A DNA stretch of 64,000 nt from Pararhodobacter zhoushanensis (GCF_003990445.1 NZ_REEZ01000007.1:124001-188000), one strand, 5' to 3'; shown: positions 25,556-33,787, counted from the stretch's first letter. The notes: generated from the sequence alone by a model not told the origin. A program made the numbers and translations.

Positions 25556-25965
25556 GGGGGTTCCAGATGCTTGAGCACCAGCGCGCGCACGGCCTCGGGC
25601 GGCGGGGCTTTGCGGAACTGATCGGCGATGGTGAAGACGCAGACGAAACTGCCCTCAAAGCACACCACCCCGTCCTGCCGCCCGATCACCCGCCACGCAA
25701 CCGAGGTCTCGCCCAGCCGCGTCGGCGCGACGTCGCAGATCAGCCGGTGGCGGGGCGTGATCGGGTGGCGGAAATCGAGGCTCATGTGCACGAAGGGCGT
25801 GCCGAAATTGTGGTCCATCTCCATCTGGAACCAGCCGCCGCCGAAGTGATGCTCCCACCAGCCGTTGATCGCGTCCAGCGCCCAGGCCGGGATGCGCGCG
25901 GTATAGGCGATCTTGGCCGGGTCGCAGTCACCCCAGGTGACGCGGATCTCATGGCTGTAGGGCAT
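25546..25965 (-). CDS. Hotdog-fold acyl-CoA thioesterase (4-hydroxybenzoyl-CoA thioesterase family)
   Basis: This is a 139-residue hotdog thioesterase of the 4HBT type, with RVTWGDCDPAKIAYTARIPAWALDAIN containing the conserved catalytic Asp of the WGDCDP motif. In a box cluster it probably hydrolyses benzoyl-CoA or dead-end CoA esters to free CoA. A TTG lies just upstream at 25968, but ATG 25965 shares a base with the boxA stop (TGATG) and is preferred. It is last in the boxC-boxB-small protein-boxA series. Confidence 0.88.
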   Translation of the reverse strand: MPYSHEIRVTWGDCDPAKIAYTARIPAWALDAINGWWEHHFGGGWFQMEMDHNFGTPFVHMSLDFRHPITPRHRLICDVAPTRLGETSVAWRVIGRQDGVVCFEGSFVCVFTIADQFRKAPPPEAVRALVLKHLEPPAE

Positions 25966-27158
25966 CAATAGGTCTCGACGTGATAACGTCCCTCGTCGCG
26001 CATGGCGTCGCGGGTTGCCTCCCAGCCAAGGCCGGTGCTTTCGGCGATGTTTTTGAACGCCAGTTCCACGCCCTGCTCCATGCCGCGCAGACCGCAGATG
26101 TAGATATGCGTCTTGGGATCGGCCAGCAGATTGGCGACGACTTCCTGCTCGACCATCATGCGGTCCTGTACGTATTCCTTTTCCACGCCCGGAATGCGGC
26201 TGAACACCAGATGCTTTTTCAGCAGACGGTCGGGCACTTTGTTCAAGGGGCCGAAATAGGGCAGGCTGTCGGGCGCGCGGGCCCCAAAGAACATGACCAT
26301 ATCGCCGGTGGCCCCGGCGGCGGCGCGCTGGCGGCGCATGGTGAAGCCGCGGAAGGGGGCAGCCCCGGTGCCGGTGCAGACCATCAGCAGGCGGGCGGCG
26401 GGGTCTTCGGGCATGAGGAAGGTCGCGCCGAAGGGGCCGGTGACCTTGACCTCATCGCCGATCTTCAGATCACAGACGTAGTTTGAGCACAGGCCCTGTT
26501 CCTCACGCTTCACGGTCAGCGAGAGGTTGTTGAAATTCGGCCGCTCGCCGTCGCGCGGGCTGGAAACTGAATAGAGCCGGGGCAGATGCGGCTTGCCGTT
26601 GGCGTCCACACCGGGGGGAATGATGCCGATCGACTGGCCTTCGAGCACCGGAAAGGGCTGGCCGCCGAACTCAAGGATCAGGTGGCGCACGTCCGAGCCG
26701 CTCTCGGCGCTGGTCAGGCGATAGTTGCCCTGTACCTTGGCGATGGCGGGCTTGCCGAGGTTGTACATGTTGACCGTCGGCTTGGCCGCGCTGGCCGGAG
26801 CCTTGGATTTGCCGCCAGCGCCCTTGTGGGCTTCGGCCAGCAGGGCCTCCATCGCGTCATCCAGCGCCTCGACGCTGCCGCCCTGCGCGGCAGAGGCACC
26901 AACGTCGCCCTGCGCGGGCAGGTCTTCCCAGCTGAACTGTTCTTCCAGAGTGTAGGGCGTGTTCACCACCCGCCATTCGTCGATCGAGCCGGTCGGGCAG
27001 ACCGGGATGCAATCCATGCAGAAATCGCATTTCTCGGCATCGACGACGACGTTGTTGTCGTCGTGGGTGATTGCCTCGACCGGGCAGGTCATCTCGCAGG
27101 TATAGCAGCGGATGCAGATTTCCGGGTCGATCAGGTGCTGTTTGAGGGGCTTGTTCAT
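25965..27158 (-). CDS. boxA: Benzoyl-CoA epoxidase reductase component BoxA
   Basis: This is a 397-residue flavo-iron-sulfur protein passing electrons from NADPH to BoxB. Two [4Fe-4S] cysteine sets (CIRCYTCEMTCP and CDFCMDCIPVCP, residues about 16-55) are followed by a variable Ala-rich linker. A ferredoxin-NADP-reductase domain follows (RLYSVSSPRDGE, GPFGATFLMP, MVCTGTGAAPFRGF, C-terminal RYHVETY). The start at ATG 27158 overlaps the stop of a 51-codon gene as ATGA. The frame itself opens at 27236. Confidence 0.96.
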   Translation of the reverse strand: MNKPLKQHLIDPEICIRCYTCEMTCPVEAITHDDNNVVVDAEKCDFCMDCIPVCPTGSIDEWRVVNTPYTLEEQFSWEDLPAQGDVGASAAQGGSVEALDDAMEALLAEAHKGAGGKSKAPASAAKPTVNMYNLGKPAIAKVQGNYRLTSAESGSDVRHLILEFGGQPFPVLEGQSIGIIPPGVDANGKPHLPRLYSVSSPRDGERPNFNNLSLTVKREEQGLCSNYVCDLKIGDEVKVTGPFGATFLMPEDPAARLLMVCTGTGAAPFRGFTMRRQRAAAGATGDMVMFFGARAPDSLPYFGPLNKVPDRLLKKHLVFSRIPGVEKEYVQDRMMVEQEVVANLLADPKTHIYICGLRGMEQGVELAFKNIAESTGLGWEATRDAMRDEGRYHVETY

Positions 27159-27310
27159 GCGCGCGGAGTCCGGGGGTGCAGCACCGTTTCGGGAAGGAAG
27201 GCCAGCTCGAAGCGGCTCCAGCAGGGGCCGGTACAATCAGGGCAGTCGAGGCAGACCATGTGCTTGGCCGGCGTGGTGGGACGGGGCAGAGCGGTGCGGG
27301 TGGCGGGCAT
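27155..27310 (-). CDS. 51-residue Cys-rich protein translationally coupled to boxA
   Basis: I do not recognise a family. It starts at ATG 27310 behind a strong GGAGGA ribosome site (5-base spacer) and stops at TGA 27155-27157, overlapping boxA as ATGA. The protein has a Pro/Thr-rich N-terminal third, then HMVCLDCPDCTGPCW, four cysteines spaced C-x2-C-x2-C-x3-C (residues 20, 23, 26, 30), and a tail FELAFLPETVLHP. The Cys set could bind zinc or an Fe-S cluster. Position between boxB and boxA suggests a role in oxygenase assembly or electron transfer. The function is unknown, and coding status rests on ribosome site, overlap and composition. Confidence 0.72.
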   Translation of the reverse strand: MPATRTALPRPTTPAKHMVCLDCPDCTGPCWSRFELAFLPETVLHPRTPRA

Positions 27311-27331
27311 GGGTCCTCCGGCGGGGCTGGC

Positions 27332-27393
27332 GGTGGGGTGAAACCCCACCCTACGGGCGGCGCGGGTGTGTAGGGTGGGGTTCAACCCCACCC
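27332..27393. repeat. Inverted repeat, GGTGGGGTGAAACCCC family (copy 3), inside the box operon
   Basis: GGTGGGGTGAAACCCC...CTAC (27332-27354) and its inverse (27370-27393) form a strong stem between boxB and the small Cys-rich gene. As it is inside an operon, it more likely stabilises upstream mRNA than ends transcription. Confidence 0.8.
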
Positions 27394-27401
27394 TGATCGT
27401 C

Positions 27402-28853
27402 TCAAGCCATGTAGAGCTTCACATACTCAAAGTCACCGGGCTTGTTGTCGATCCCGACTTTCGGGGCCGAGATCCAGCTGGCGTATTGCCCCGGCTCGGT
27501 GACCGGCTTCATCAGCGACTGGATGAAGTCACCATCCGCGCGGGTCGGCAGCCACTCGTTGCGGCGCGCGTCGTATTCCGCGCCGGTCAGCAGCGATCCA
27601 TCGGGGGCAAAGGGCTTGCCCGCGAAGACGCCGATCTGGCGGTGGAAGGCTTCATGCGGCAGCTTCAGCTCGAACTGGACGCCGTTCTTCTCGATGATCT
27701 TGTTCCAGCGCCCGATGCCGCCCGCCGCGTCGCGGGTGTAATCGTCGCGCAGGCGCATGTTGATCGCGGTCAGCGCGGGCACTTCCTTGCGCACCAGCTG
27801 ACCGTCTTCAAAGTTCCACACCGGGTAGGTGTCGTTGTGCAGCTTGTGGTCGTCGGTCAGGCGGTGCTCCATGTAGCGCCCCTTGATGCCCGAGTTGAAC
27901 GCGTTGGCCGCGTTGGTCGAGACTTCCTGACCGAACAGATCCAGCGACAGCGTGTAATGCAGGTTCAGCTTTTTCTGGATCGTCGGCAGGTCGATGACCC
28001 CCAGCGCGCGGATTTTCTCGATCTCGTAGGGATCGTCGATGCCGTGCTCTTTCATCACCTGACAGGTGCGCTCGATCGTGCGGCCCACGCCGGTTTCGCC
28101 CACGAACATGTGGTGCGCTTCCTCGGTCAGCATGAACCGGCAGGTGCGGCTGAGCGGGTCAAAGCCCGATTGCGCCAGACTTTCCAGCTGCATCTTGCCG
28201 TCGCGGTCGGTGAAATAGGTGAACATGAAGAACGACAGCCAGTCGGGCGTCTCTTCGTTGAAGGCCCCCAGCATGCGTGGCGCTTCTTCCGAGCCCGAGG
28301 AGCGGATCAAGAGATCGTCGGCTTCTTCGCGGCCATCCTTGCCGAAGTATTTCTGCAGCAGATACACCATCGCCCAGAGGTGACGGCCCTCTTCCACGTT
28401 CACTTGGAACAGGTTGCGCAGGTCATAGAGCGACGGCGCGGTCAGACCGAGGAAACGCTGCTGCTCGACCGAGCCCGGCTCGGTATCGCCCTGAATGACG
28501 ATCATCCGCTTGAGCATGTTGCGGTACTCGCCCGGCACTTCCTGCCAGGCGGGCTGGCCGGCGTGCTCGCCACAGGGGATCAGGCGACCCTCGACCTCGG
28601 GCGCCAGCAGGATGCCCCAGCGGTATTCGGGCATCTTCACATAGTCGAATTTGGCCCAGCCCTTGGGGTCGACCGACACGGCCGTGCGCAGGTAGACATC
28701 CGATTTCTGGAACTGCTGCGGGATCAGGTCATTCCACCAGTTGATGTAACCGGGGTGCCATTTCTCCAGCGCCTTGAGGACGCGCTTGTCGTTGGACAGG
28801 CCGACGTTGTTGGGGATCTGCGTGTCATAGCTGACATTGATGAGGTCGATCAT
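27402..28853 (-). CDS. boxB: Benzoyl-CoA 2,3-epoxidase oxygenase component BoxB
   Basis: This is a 483-residue diiron epoxidase that converts benzoyl-CoA with O2 to 2,3-epoxybenzoyl-CoA. Carboxylate-histidine ligand motifs are visible: NVEEGRHLWAMVY and FMLTEEAHHMFVGE (ExxH pairs in a four-helix core). The N-terminus (MIDLINVSYDTQIPNNVGL) is typical of BoxB. A GGAGGAACCCC ribosome site precedes ATG 28853. It is expressed with boxC upstream and boxA downstream, separated from each by a repeat element of the same family. Confidence 0.96.
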   Translation of the reverse strand: MIDLINVSYDTQIPNNVGLSNDKRVLKALEKWHPGYINWWNDLIPQQFQKSDVYLRTAVSVDPKGWAKFDYVKMPEYRWGILLAPEVEGRLIPCGEHAGQPAWQEVPGEYRNMLKRMIVIQGDTEPGSVEQQRFLGLTAPSLYDLRNLFQVNVEEGRHLWAMVYLLQKYFGKDGREEADDLLIRSSGSEEAPRMLGAFNEETPDWLSFFMFTYFTDRDGKMQLESLAQSGFDPLSRTCRFMLTEEAHHMFVGETGVGRTIERTCQVMKEHGIDDPYEIEKIRALGVIDLPTIQKKLNLHYTLSLDLFGQEVSTNAANAFNSGIKGRYMEHRLTDDHKLHNDTYPVWNFEDGQLVRKEVPALTAINMRLRDDYTRDAAGGIGRWNKIIEKNGVQFELKLPHEAFHRQIGVFAGKPFAPDGSLLTGAEYDARRNEWLPTRADGDFIQSLMKPVTEPGQYASWISAPKVGIDNKPGDFEYVKLYMA

Positions 28854-28885
28854 GGGGTTCCTCCAGGGGTGCTGGGCACGGGGAA

Positions 28886-28961
28886 GGTGGGTTGAAAACC
28901 CACCCTACAGAGTGACGGGACCGGCAGCGCCGAGGCCCGTAGGGTGGGGTTTCACCCCACC
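28886..28961. repeat. Inverted repeat, GGTGGGGTGAAACCCC family (copy 4), inside the box operon
   Basis: GGTGGGTTGAAAACCC...CTAC (28886-28908) and GTAGGGTGGGGTTTCACC... (28939-28961) form the arms. It fills the 116-bp gap between boxC and boxB. A second copy follows boxB, so that gene is bracketed by these elements. Confidence 0.8.
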
Positions 28962-28969
28962 GAGGCGTG

Positions 28970-30628
28970 CTACACGCGCTGCATGTTGTAATCGCCGCGC
29001 ACGCCCGAGCCATAGCGCTGCAAAGCGCCATCGGGGCCGGTCGCGTTCGGCCGGATGAAGATCCAGTTCTGCCACGCGGTCAGGCGGCCAAAGATCCGGG
29101 TTTCCATGGTTTCCGGCCCGGCAAACCGCAAGTTGGCTTCCATGCCGGTCATCGCGTCGGGGCTGAACGAGGCGCGCTCTTCCATGAAGATGCGGATCTC
29201 GTCTTCCCAGTCTATGTCGTCATAGGCCTCGGTCACCAGCCCCAGCTCCATCGCATCGTCGCTTTCCAGCGCCTCGCCGATCTTTGCCTGCAACGTGTCC
29301 ACCGTTTCCGGCTCACCCAGAAAGCGGGTTTGCAGGCGGGTCAGGTCATTGCCCATCGGGAAAGGGCCGAAATTGGCATCCGACAGCGTGACCTTTGCCA
29401 CCGGGCGGTTGTCGCCGTCGAACTCGCCTTCCATCATATAGGCACGGTCCGAGGCCCAGAGCAGTTCCGCCAGGAACCCAGCAAAGCACGAGCCATTCTC
29501 GACCAGCGCCACCAGCGAGCGCGATGTCATGTCGACGCGTTTCAGAACGCGCTTCCAATAGGTCAGGATTTCGTTGACCAGCCAGTCGCTTTTGTTGGCC
29601 AGCAGGAAGGCCTCATGCGCCAGCACGGCTTCAGAGTCGCCCTGCGTGCGGAACACCACCAGCCCCAGCTCCATCTCGTTGAGACGCAGTTGCAGGATCG
29701 CATCGTCGAATTCGCGCGCCAGACGCAGCATCCAGCCCTGATCGCCCTGCGCATGCAGCGCCTCCAGCGAGGCGGGCACGTCCTGATCCGGGCCATTCAG
29801 CGTGATGGTGGCCTTGCGACCCTCGGCGTCCACCGCAACCTCGACCAGCGAATAATGGATCGAGCCATCCTCGGCGAAAGTCCGGTTCAGCGGGGTCAGC
29901 GCGATGCCCTTGCCCGTCGCCTTGTCCGAGGCCGCCGCGAATTCGCGTGCCCGCTCGGCCACCGTCTCATCGAATTTGGAATTGGCGATGACCTCATCGA
30001 CCAGACGCCAGTCTTTCGCCCGCTTGCCCTTCACGCCCTCTTCCAGCGTGCAGAACACATCGGCCAGATCACGGCGCACCTTGCGCTTGTCTGTCACGCG
30101 GGTCAGCCCGCCGGTGCCCGGCAGCACGGCGAGCAGCGGCACTTCGGGCAGCGACACGGCCGAGGCGCTGTCGTCGGTCAGCATGATATGGTTGCACGCC
30201 AGCGCCAGCTCATAGCCGCCGCCCGCGCAGGCCCCCTTGACCGCTGCAATATATTTCTGGCCGCTGTCCGCTTCGGCAGCCTCGAAGGTATTGCGCGTCT
30301 CGTTGGTGAATTTGCAGAAATTCACCTTGTGCGCGTGGCTGGCGCCGCCCAGCATGCGGATGTTGGCCCCGGCGCAGAACACCTTGTCCTTGGCCGAGCG
30401 CATCACCACGACCTTGACCTCGGGATGCTCGAACCGCATGCGCTGCACCACATCGGCCAGCTCGATATCGACGCCCAGATCGTAGCTGTTCAGCTTGAGC
30501 TGGTAGCCGTCGAACAGACCGGCGTTTTCGTCCACGTCCATGAACAGGTTCGCAACCGCGCCGTCATACTCCACGCGCCAATGGCGATAGCGCGACGGGT
30601 CCGTCTGGAAGTCGATTCGCTGGGTCAC
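28970..30628 (-). CDS. boxC: Benzoyl-CoA-dihydrodiol lyase BoxC (2,3-epoxybenzoyl-CoA dihydrolase)
   Basis: This is a 552-residue protein with two crotonase-like regions. It opens epoxybenzoyl-CoA hydrolytically, releasing formate and 3,4-dehydroadipyl-CoA semialdehyde. Visible features are the CoA/oxyanion region VFCAGANIRMLGGASHAHKVNF, KGACAGGGYELALACN, and the C-terminal WQNWIFIRPNATGPDGAL. The start is GTG 30628 (VTQRIDFQTDP) behind GGGAGGACCCCCA. The frame itself opens at 30679. Two clusters of TGCA-N6-TGC sites lie upstream. Confidence 0.95.
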   Translation of the reverse strand: MTQRIDFQTDPSRYRHWRVEYDGAVANLFMDVDENAGLFDGYQLKLNSYDLGVDIELADVVQRMRFEHPEVKVVVMRSAKDKVFCAGANIRMLGGASHAHKVNFCKFTNETRNTFEAAEADSGQKYIAAVKGACAGGGYELALACNHIMLTDDSASAVSLPEVPLLAVLPGTGGLTRVTDKRKVRRDLADVFCTLEEGVKGKRAKDWRLVDEVIANSKFDETVAERAREFAAASDKATGKGIALTPLNRTFAEDGSIHYSLVEVAVDAEGRKATITLNGPDQDVPASLEALHAQGDQGWMLRLAREFDDAILQLRLNEMELGLVVFRTQGDSEAVLAHEAFLLANKSDWLVNEILTYWKRVLKRVDMTSRSLVALVENGSCFAGFLAELLWASDRAYMMEGEFDGDNRPVAKVTLSDANFGPFPMGNDLTRLQTRFLGEPETVDTLQAKIGEALESDDAMELGLVTEAYDDIDWEDEIRIFMEERASFSPDAMTGMEANLRFAGPETMETRIFGRLTAWQNWIFIRPNATGPDGALQRYGSGVRGDYNMQRV

Positions 30629-30672
30629 TGGGGGTCCTCCCTGGGGTCCGTCATGCTGCCTGAGTGTTGAGA

Positions 30673-30686
30673 TGCACAATAGTGCC
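30673..30686 (+). promoter_or_regulatory. BoxR-type site, boxC promoter proximal (TGCACAATAGTGCC)
   Basis: TGCA-CAATAG-TGCC lies 45 bp upstream of the boxC start. Read on the other strand it gives GGCACTATTGTGCA, the same TGCACTAT-type core seen at 25469. A further TGCT follows at 30694. Confidence 0.6.
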
Positions 30687-30756
30687 TGTATGGTGCTGCG
30701 TAAATACCTATTAGGCTAGCGCACACCGCAATCTGCGGCATATTGCGGGCTCCAAA

Positions 30757-30780
30757 TGCATTTTAATGCACTATACTGCG
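30757..30780 (+). promoter_or_regulatory. BoxR-type triple repeat, boxC promoter distal
   Basis: TGCA-TTTTAA-TGCA-CTATAC-TGCG has its repeats at 30757, 30767 and 30777, exactly one helical turn apart and in the same orientation. It overlaps the stop codon of the DUF309 gene and is about 130 bp upstream of boxC. Confidence 0.65.
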
Positions 30781-31202
30781 CATTCCGTCTGAACCTGCTC
30801 CCGCAGAGCTGACACCTGCCCCACGCTCACCCCCATCAGCGATTCGCGGCCGCTGCTGTAAGCTTCCCGCAATGCCGCCTCGGCCAGCGCCAGAATGCGC
30901 CGCGCCGCGCCCTCGCGGCCCATCCGGCGCTTCAATCCTGCGTTTGCCAGCTGGATCAACCCGCGCAGCAGATGCCGCTCGGCGCTGGCCGGGGGCAGGG
31001 CGGCCCAGACGGGTTCCCAGAACTCGTGCGCCTCCCAGTAGTACCGCCGCGCGAAGGCGTCGAACCCGGCCAGAAACGCCGGGGATTGCGCAAGCTCATC
31101 GGCCGCCAAACCGTCCAGCCCCGCAATCAAGCCTGCGAAAAACGCCTCATCCGGGCGCGCGTTGCGGCCCGGATGATGGGGTTCTGGCGGTAAAGGGGTC
31201 AC
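30771..31202 (-). CDS. DUF309 domain protein
   Basis: This is a 143-residue helical protein with the DUF309 core: FARRYYWEAHEFWEPVWAALPPASAERHLLRGLIQLANAGLKRRMG, in which His and Glu residues (EAHEFWE) are conserved. The biochemical role of this family is unknown to me. It starts at GTG 31202, overlapping the stop of the upstream hydrolase gene (GTGA), so it is co-translated with the benzoate-CoA ligase operon. Other ATG candidates are not nearby. Membership in the benzoate operon is the only functional hint. Confidence 0.82.
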   Translation of the reverse strand: MTPLPPEPHHPGRNARPDEAFFAGLIAGLDGLAADELAQSPAFLAGFDAFARRYYWEAHEFWEPVWAALPPASAERHLLRGLIQLANAGLKRRMGREGAARRILALAEAALREAYSSGRESLMGVSVGQVSALREQVQTECAV

Positions 31203-32014
31203 GCGCGTTCGGGCTGCGCCGCCTCATGCGCGAGCAGGCGCTGGGTGAAGGCACGCACGGCACCGAGCACCGCTTCGGGCTGATCGAACTGCGGCGAGTG
31301 GCGGCAATCGTCGGGCACCAGCACGTCCACCGGGGCGTAGGAGCGGCTGACGACCTCGTCCACCTGCCTGAGCGTGCCGTACTGGTCGTCCTTGCCTTGA
31401 ATCACCAGGGCCGGGACGCGCAGGAAGTCGATCACCTCGCTGACATCCCAAGCCGCGAAATCCGGGTTCAGCCAGCCGTCGTTCCAACCCTTGAAGGTCG
31501 CCGCCGGATCGCGGTGATATTTGCCCATCTTCTCGGCCATATCCCCTTGCGCGAAAGCCTCGCGCGCCAGCCGGATCTGCGCCAGACCCATCTCTTCGGT
31601 GAAGAAATGCGGTGCCATCAGCACCAGCCCGCGCACGCGGAAATCGACCACGCGCCCGGCATACTCTGCCGCGATCGTCGCACCATCGGAATGGCCCATC
31701 AGGATGACATGCTCAGCCCCGATCGCATCCAGTACCTCAGGCAGCACATCGACCGCGTGGCGGGTCATGTAATCGACCGGGAAGGGCAGCTCGGCTGCAT
31801 CCGAATGGCCGTAATTCGCCCGCGAATAGGCGAAGACAGGCAACCCGGTGGCCTGCGACAACCGCTCGGGGAAATCGCGCCACAGCGCCAGACATCCCAG
31901 TCCTTCGTGCAGCAGCACGATCACCGGACCTGCGTCAAACGCCCCCCAGGCGGCCCACTCCAACCGTTTGCCGCCTGCGGTTACCCAGCCCTTGCCCTCT
32001 GCCCAGTTGATCAT
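31199..32014 (-). CDS. Alpha/beta hydrolase in the benzoate-CoA ligase operon
   Basis: This is a 271-residue alpha/beta hydrolase. The oxyanion loop is LLHEGLGCLALWRDFP, the nucleophile is in VILMGHSDGATIAAEYA (Ser in GHSDG), and the acid/His region is near DDCRHSPQFDQPE. Similar hydrolases occur with benzoate or benzoyl-CoA clusters, and it may hydrolyse an ester or a CoA thioester side product. It overlaps the ligase stop by 4 bp (ATGA) and the DUF309 start by 4 bp. The substrate is not determinable from sequence. Confidence 0.87.
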   Translation of the reverse strand: MINWAEGKGWVTAGGKRLEWAAWGAFDAGPVIVLLHEGLGCLALWRDFPERLSQATGLPVFAYSRANYGHSDAAELPFPVDYMTRHAVDVLPEVLDAIGAEHVILMGHSDGATIAAEYAGRVVDFRVRGLVLMAPHFFTEEMGLAQIRLAREAFAQGDMAEKMGKYHRDPAATFKGWNDGWLNPDFAAWDVSEVIDFLRVPALVIQGKDDQYGTLRQVDEVVSRSYAPVDVLVPDDCRHSPQFDQPEAVLGAVRAFTQRLLAHEAAQPERA

Positions 32015-33561
32015 TCTGCCGCCTCGACATCACGCAATTTGAAACGCTGGATCTTGCCGGTCGCCGTTTTCGGCAATTCATCCACAACCGTCACCCAGCG
32101 CGGGTATTTCCACATGCCGATCTTGCCCTTCACATGCTCTTTCAGCGCCTCGCCATCGACCGAGGCCCCCTCTTTCAGCACGATGAACGCCGCCGGTTTC
32201 AGCAGATCCTGCTCATCGGCCCGCGCCACAACGGCGGCTTCCAGGATGCCGGGGAACTCGACCAGGGCCTGTTCCACCTCGAACGGCGAGACCCAGATGC
32301 CCGAGACCTTGAACATATCGTCCGTGCGCCCGCAGTAGACATAGCGCCCGTCCTTGGTGCGCTCGTATTTGTCGCCGGTGCGGGTCCAGTGGCCCTGAAA
32401 CGTGCTCAGGCTCTTGTCGCGGCGGTTCCAGTAACCCTCGGCGCTGGACGGGCCACGCACCAGCAACTCGCCGACCTCATCGGCGGCCACGTCTTCGTCA
32501 TGCTCATCGACCAGCCGCACCTCATAGCCCGGCACCGCCACGCCCGAGGTGCCATAGACGATGTCGCCGGGGCGGTTGGACAGGAAGATGTGCAGCATCT
32601 CGGTCGAACCGACGCCATCGACGATTTCGGCCCCCCACAGCTTTTCCCAGCGCTGGCCGATGTCGCGCGGCAGCGCCTCGCCAGCCGACGTGCACAGGCG
32701 GATGCAATGATCGGGCTTGGTGCCCTGCTTTTCCTGCGCGGCAACCAGCGCGGCGTAGAGGGTCGGCACGCCGCAGAAGATCGTCGGCTTTTCCTTGGCC
32801 ATGATCGCGAAAACCCCGTCAGGCGTGGGCCGCCCGCCGAACAACACCGCCGTCGCGCCGACGGACATGGGAAAGGACATGCCGTTTCCCAGACCATAGG
32901 CGAAGAAAAGCTTGGCGACGGAAAACACCGTGTCATCCTCGCGGATGCCCACCACCTGCGCGCCAAAGGTGTCGGCGGTCGCTTTCAGGCTGGAATGGAT
33001 ATGCCGCACGCCCTTTGGCATGCCGGTCGAGCCCGAGGAGTAGAGCCAGAACGCCAGCTCATCGCCGCCCGCCTCAACGGTTTCCACCGGCTCGGCCCCA
33101 TCCATGAAGGTGTCGAAGCTGACGCATTCCGTCCCGTCGCAAACCCGCTCGCCGCCGATCACCACCACGGCGCGCAGAAAGCGGTTGCCATCGATGGCGG
33201 GTTTGACCGCGTCCCACATCTGTTCGGACACCACCAGAATCGACGCGCGGCTGTCGTTCAGGATGGCCTCATAGACCGAGGCGCTGAGCAGCGTGTTCAG
33301 CGGCACCGGGATCGCGCCGGCCTTGAGCGCGCCCCAGAACACCACCGGAAATTCCAGCTGGTCGCGCACGATCATCGCGATGCGTTCCTCGCGCCGGACG
33401 CCGTGGCGATAAAGCGCGCCCGCGAAACTGGCGCTTTGCGCGGCAAGGTCGCCATAGGTCAGGCTGCGCTGCGCACCGTCTGCTTCGCGAAACGCGGTCT
33501 TGGCTGCCCGGCCCTCGTCCAGGTGGCGGTCCACGAAATAGACGGCTGCGTTCTCGTTCAT
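32011..33561 (-). CDS. badA: Benzoate-CoA ligase
   Basis: This is a 516-residue AMP-forming ligase that activates benzoate with CoA and ATP, the first step of the box pathway. The phosphate loop is LYSSGSTGMPKGVRH. The acceptor-site blocks FSVAKLFFAYGLGNG and DGVGSTEMLHIFLSN are characteristic of benzoate-CoA ligases. Adenylate motif TGDKYERTKDGRY and the catalytic Lys in LPKTATGKIQRFKLR follow. It heads the ligase-hydrolase-DUF309 operon. Its promoter region contains two TGCA-N6-TGCA pairs and is shared with the divergent quinone-reductase gene. Confidence 0.95.
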   Translation of the reverse strand: MNENAAVYFVDRHLDEGRAAKTAFREADGAQRSLTYGDLAAQSASFAGALYRHGVRREERIAMIVRDQLEFPVVFWGALKAGAIPVPLNTLLSASVYEAILNDSRASILVVSEQMWDAVKPAIDGNRFLRAVVVIGGERVCDGTECVSFDTFMDGAEPVETVEAGGDELAFWLYSSGSTGMPKGVRHIHSSLKATADTFGAQVVGIREDDTVFSVAKLFFAYGLGNGMSFPMSVGATAVLFGGRPTPDGVFAIMAKEKPTIFCGVPTLYAALVAAQEKQGTKPDHCIRLCTSAGEALPRDIGQRWEKLWGAEIVDGVGSTEMLHIFLSNRPGDIVYGTSGVAVPGYEVRLVDEHDEDVAADEVGELLVRGPSSAEGYWNRRDKSLSTFQGHWTRTGDKYERTKDGRYVYCGRTDDMFKVSGIWVSPFEVEQALVEFPGILEAAVVARADEQDLLKPAAFIVLKEGASVDGEALKEHVKGKIGMWKYPRWVTVVDELPKTATGKIQRFKLRDVEAAE

Positions 33562-33626
33562 CGGTGCTCTCCTCCCGCGCGGGCGCGGCCCTCCTCAAGG
33601 CCGGGCGCGGAATCACGCCGCCGCTA

Positions 33627-33640
33627 TGCTTTATAGTGCA
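33627..33640 (+). promoter_or_regulatory. BoxR-type site in the benzoate-CoA ligase promoter
   Basis: TGCT-TTATAG-TGCA with 10-bp phasing lies 66 bp upstream of the ligase start. Its inverse reads TGCACTATAAAGCA, again the TGCACTAT core. Confidence 0.55.
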
Positions 33641-33677
33641 ACAATGAGGGCGCAACGCAAGAAGATTGTTTGGCGGG

Positions 33678-33691
33678 TGCAGTTTTTTGCA
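33678..33691 (+). promoter_or_regulatory. Exact TGCA-N6-TGCA pair in the divergent ligase / oxidoreductase region
   Basis: TGCA-GTTTTT-TGCA. It is placed between the ligase and the KefG-like gene, so it may affect both. Additional TGCA words occur at 33717, 33723 and 33747 without clear phasing. Confidence 0.5.
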
Positions 33692-33787
33692 CATGCCCCC
33701 GCGCAAGGCGTTCCGGTGCAGATGCAGCATTGCCCCGCCAGCCGTTTGCAGGTCAGATAGACGGCGATTTCAGCGAACAGGCCCCCT

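Noticed and set aside
30571-30800. TGCA-rich stretch considered as a possible CRISPR-like or iteron repeat array
   Set aside because: Repeats are only four bases with 10-bp phasing and two or three units, which fits regulator sites, not CRISPR or a replication origin.
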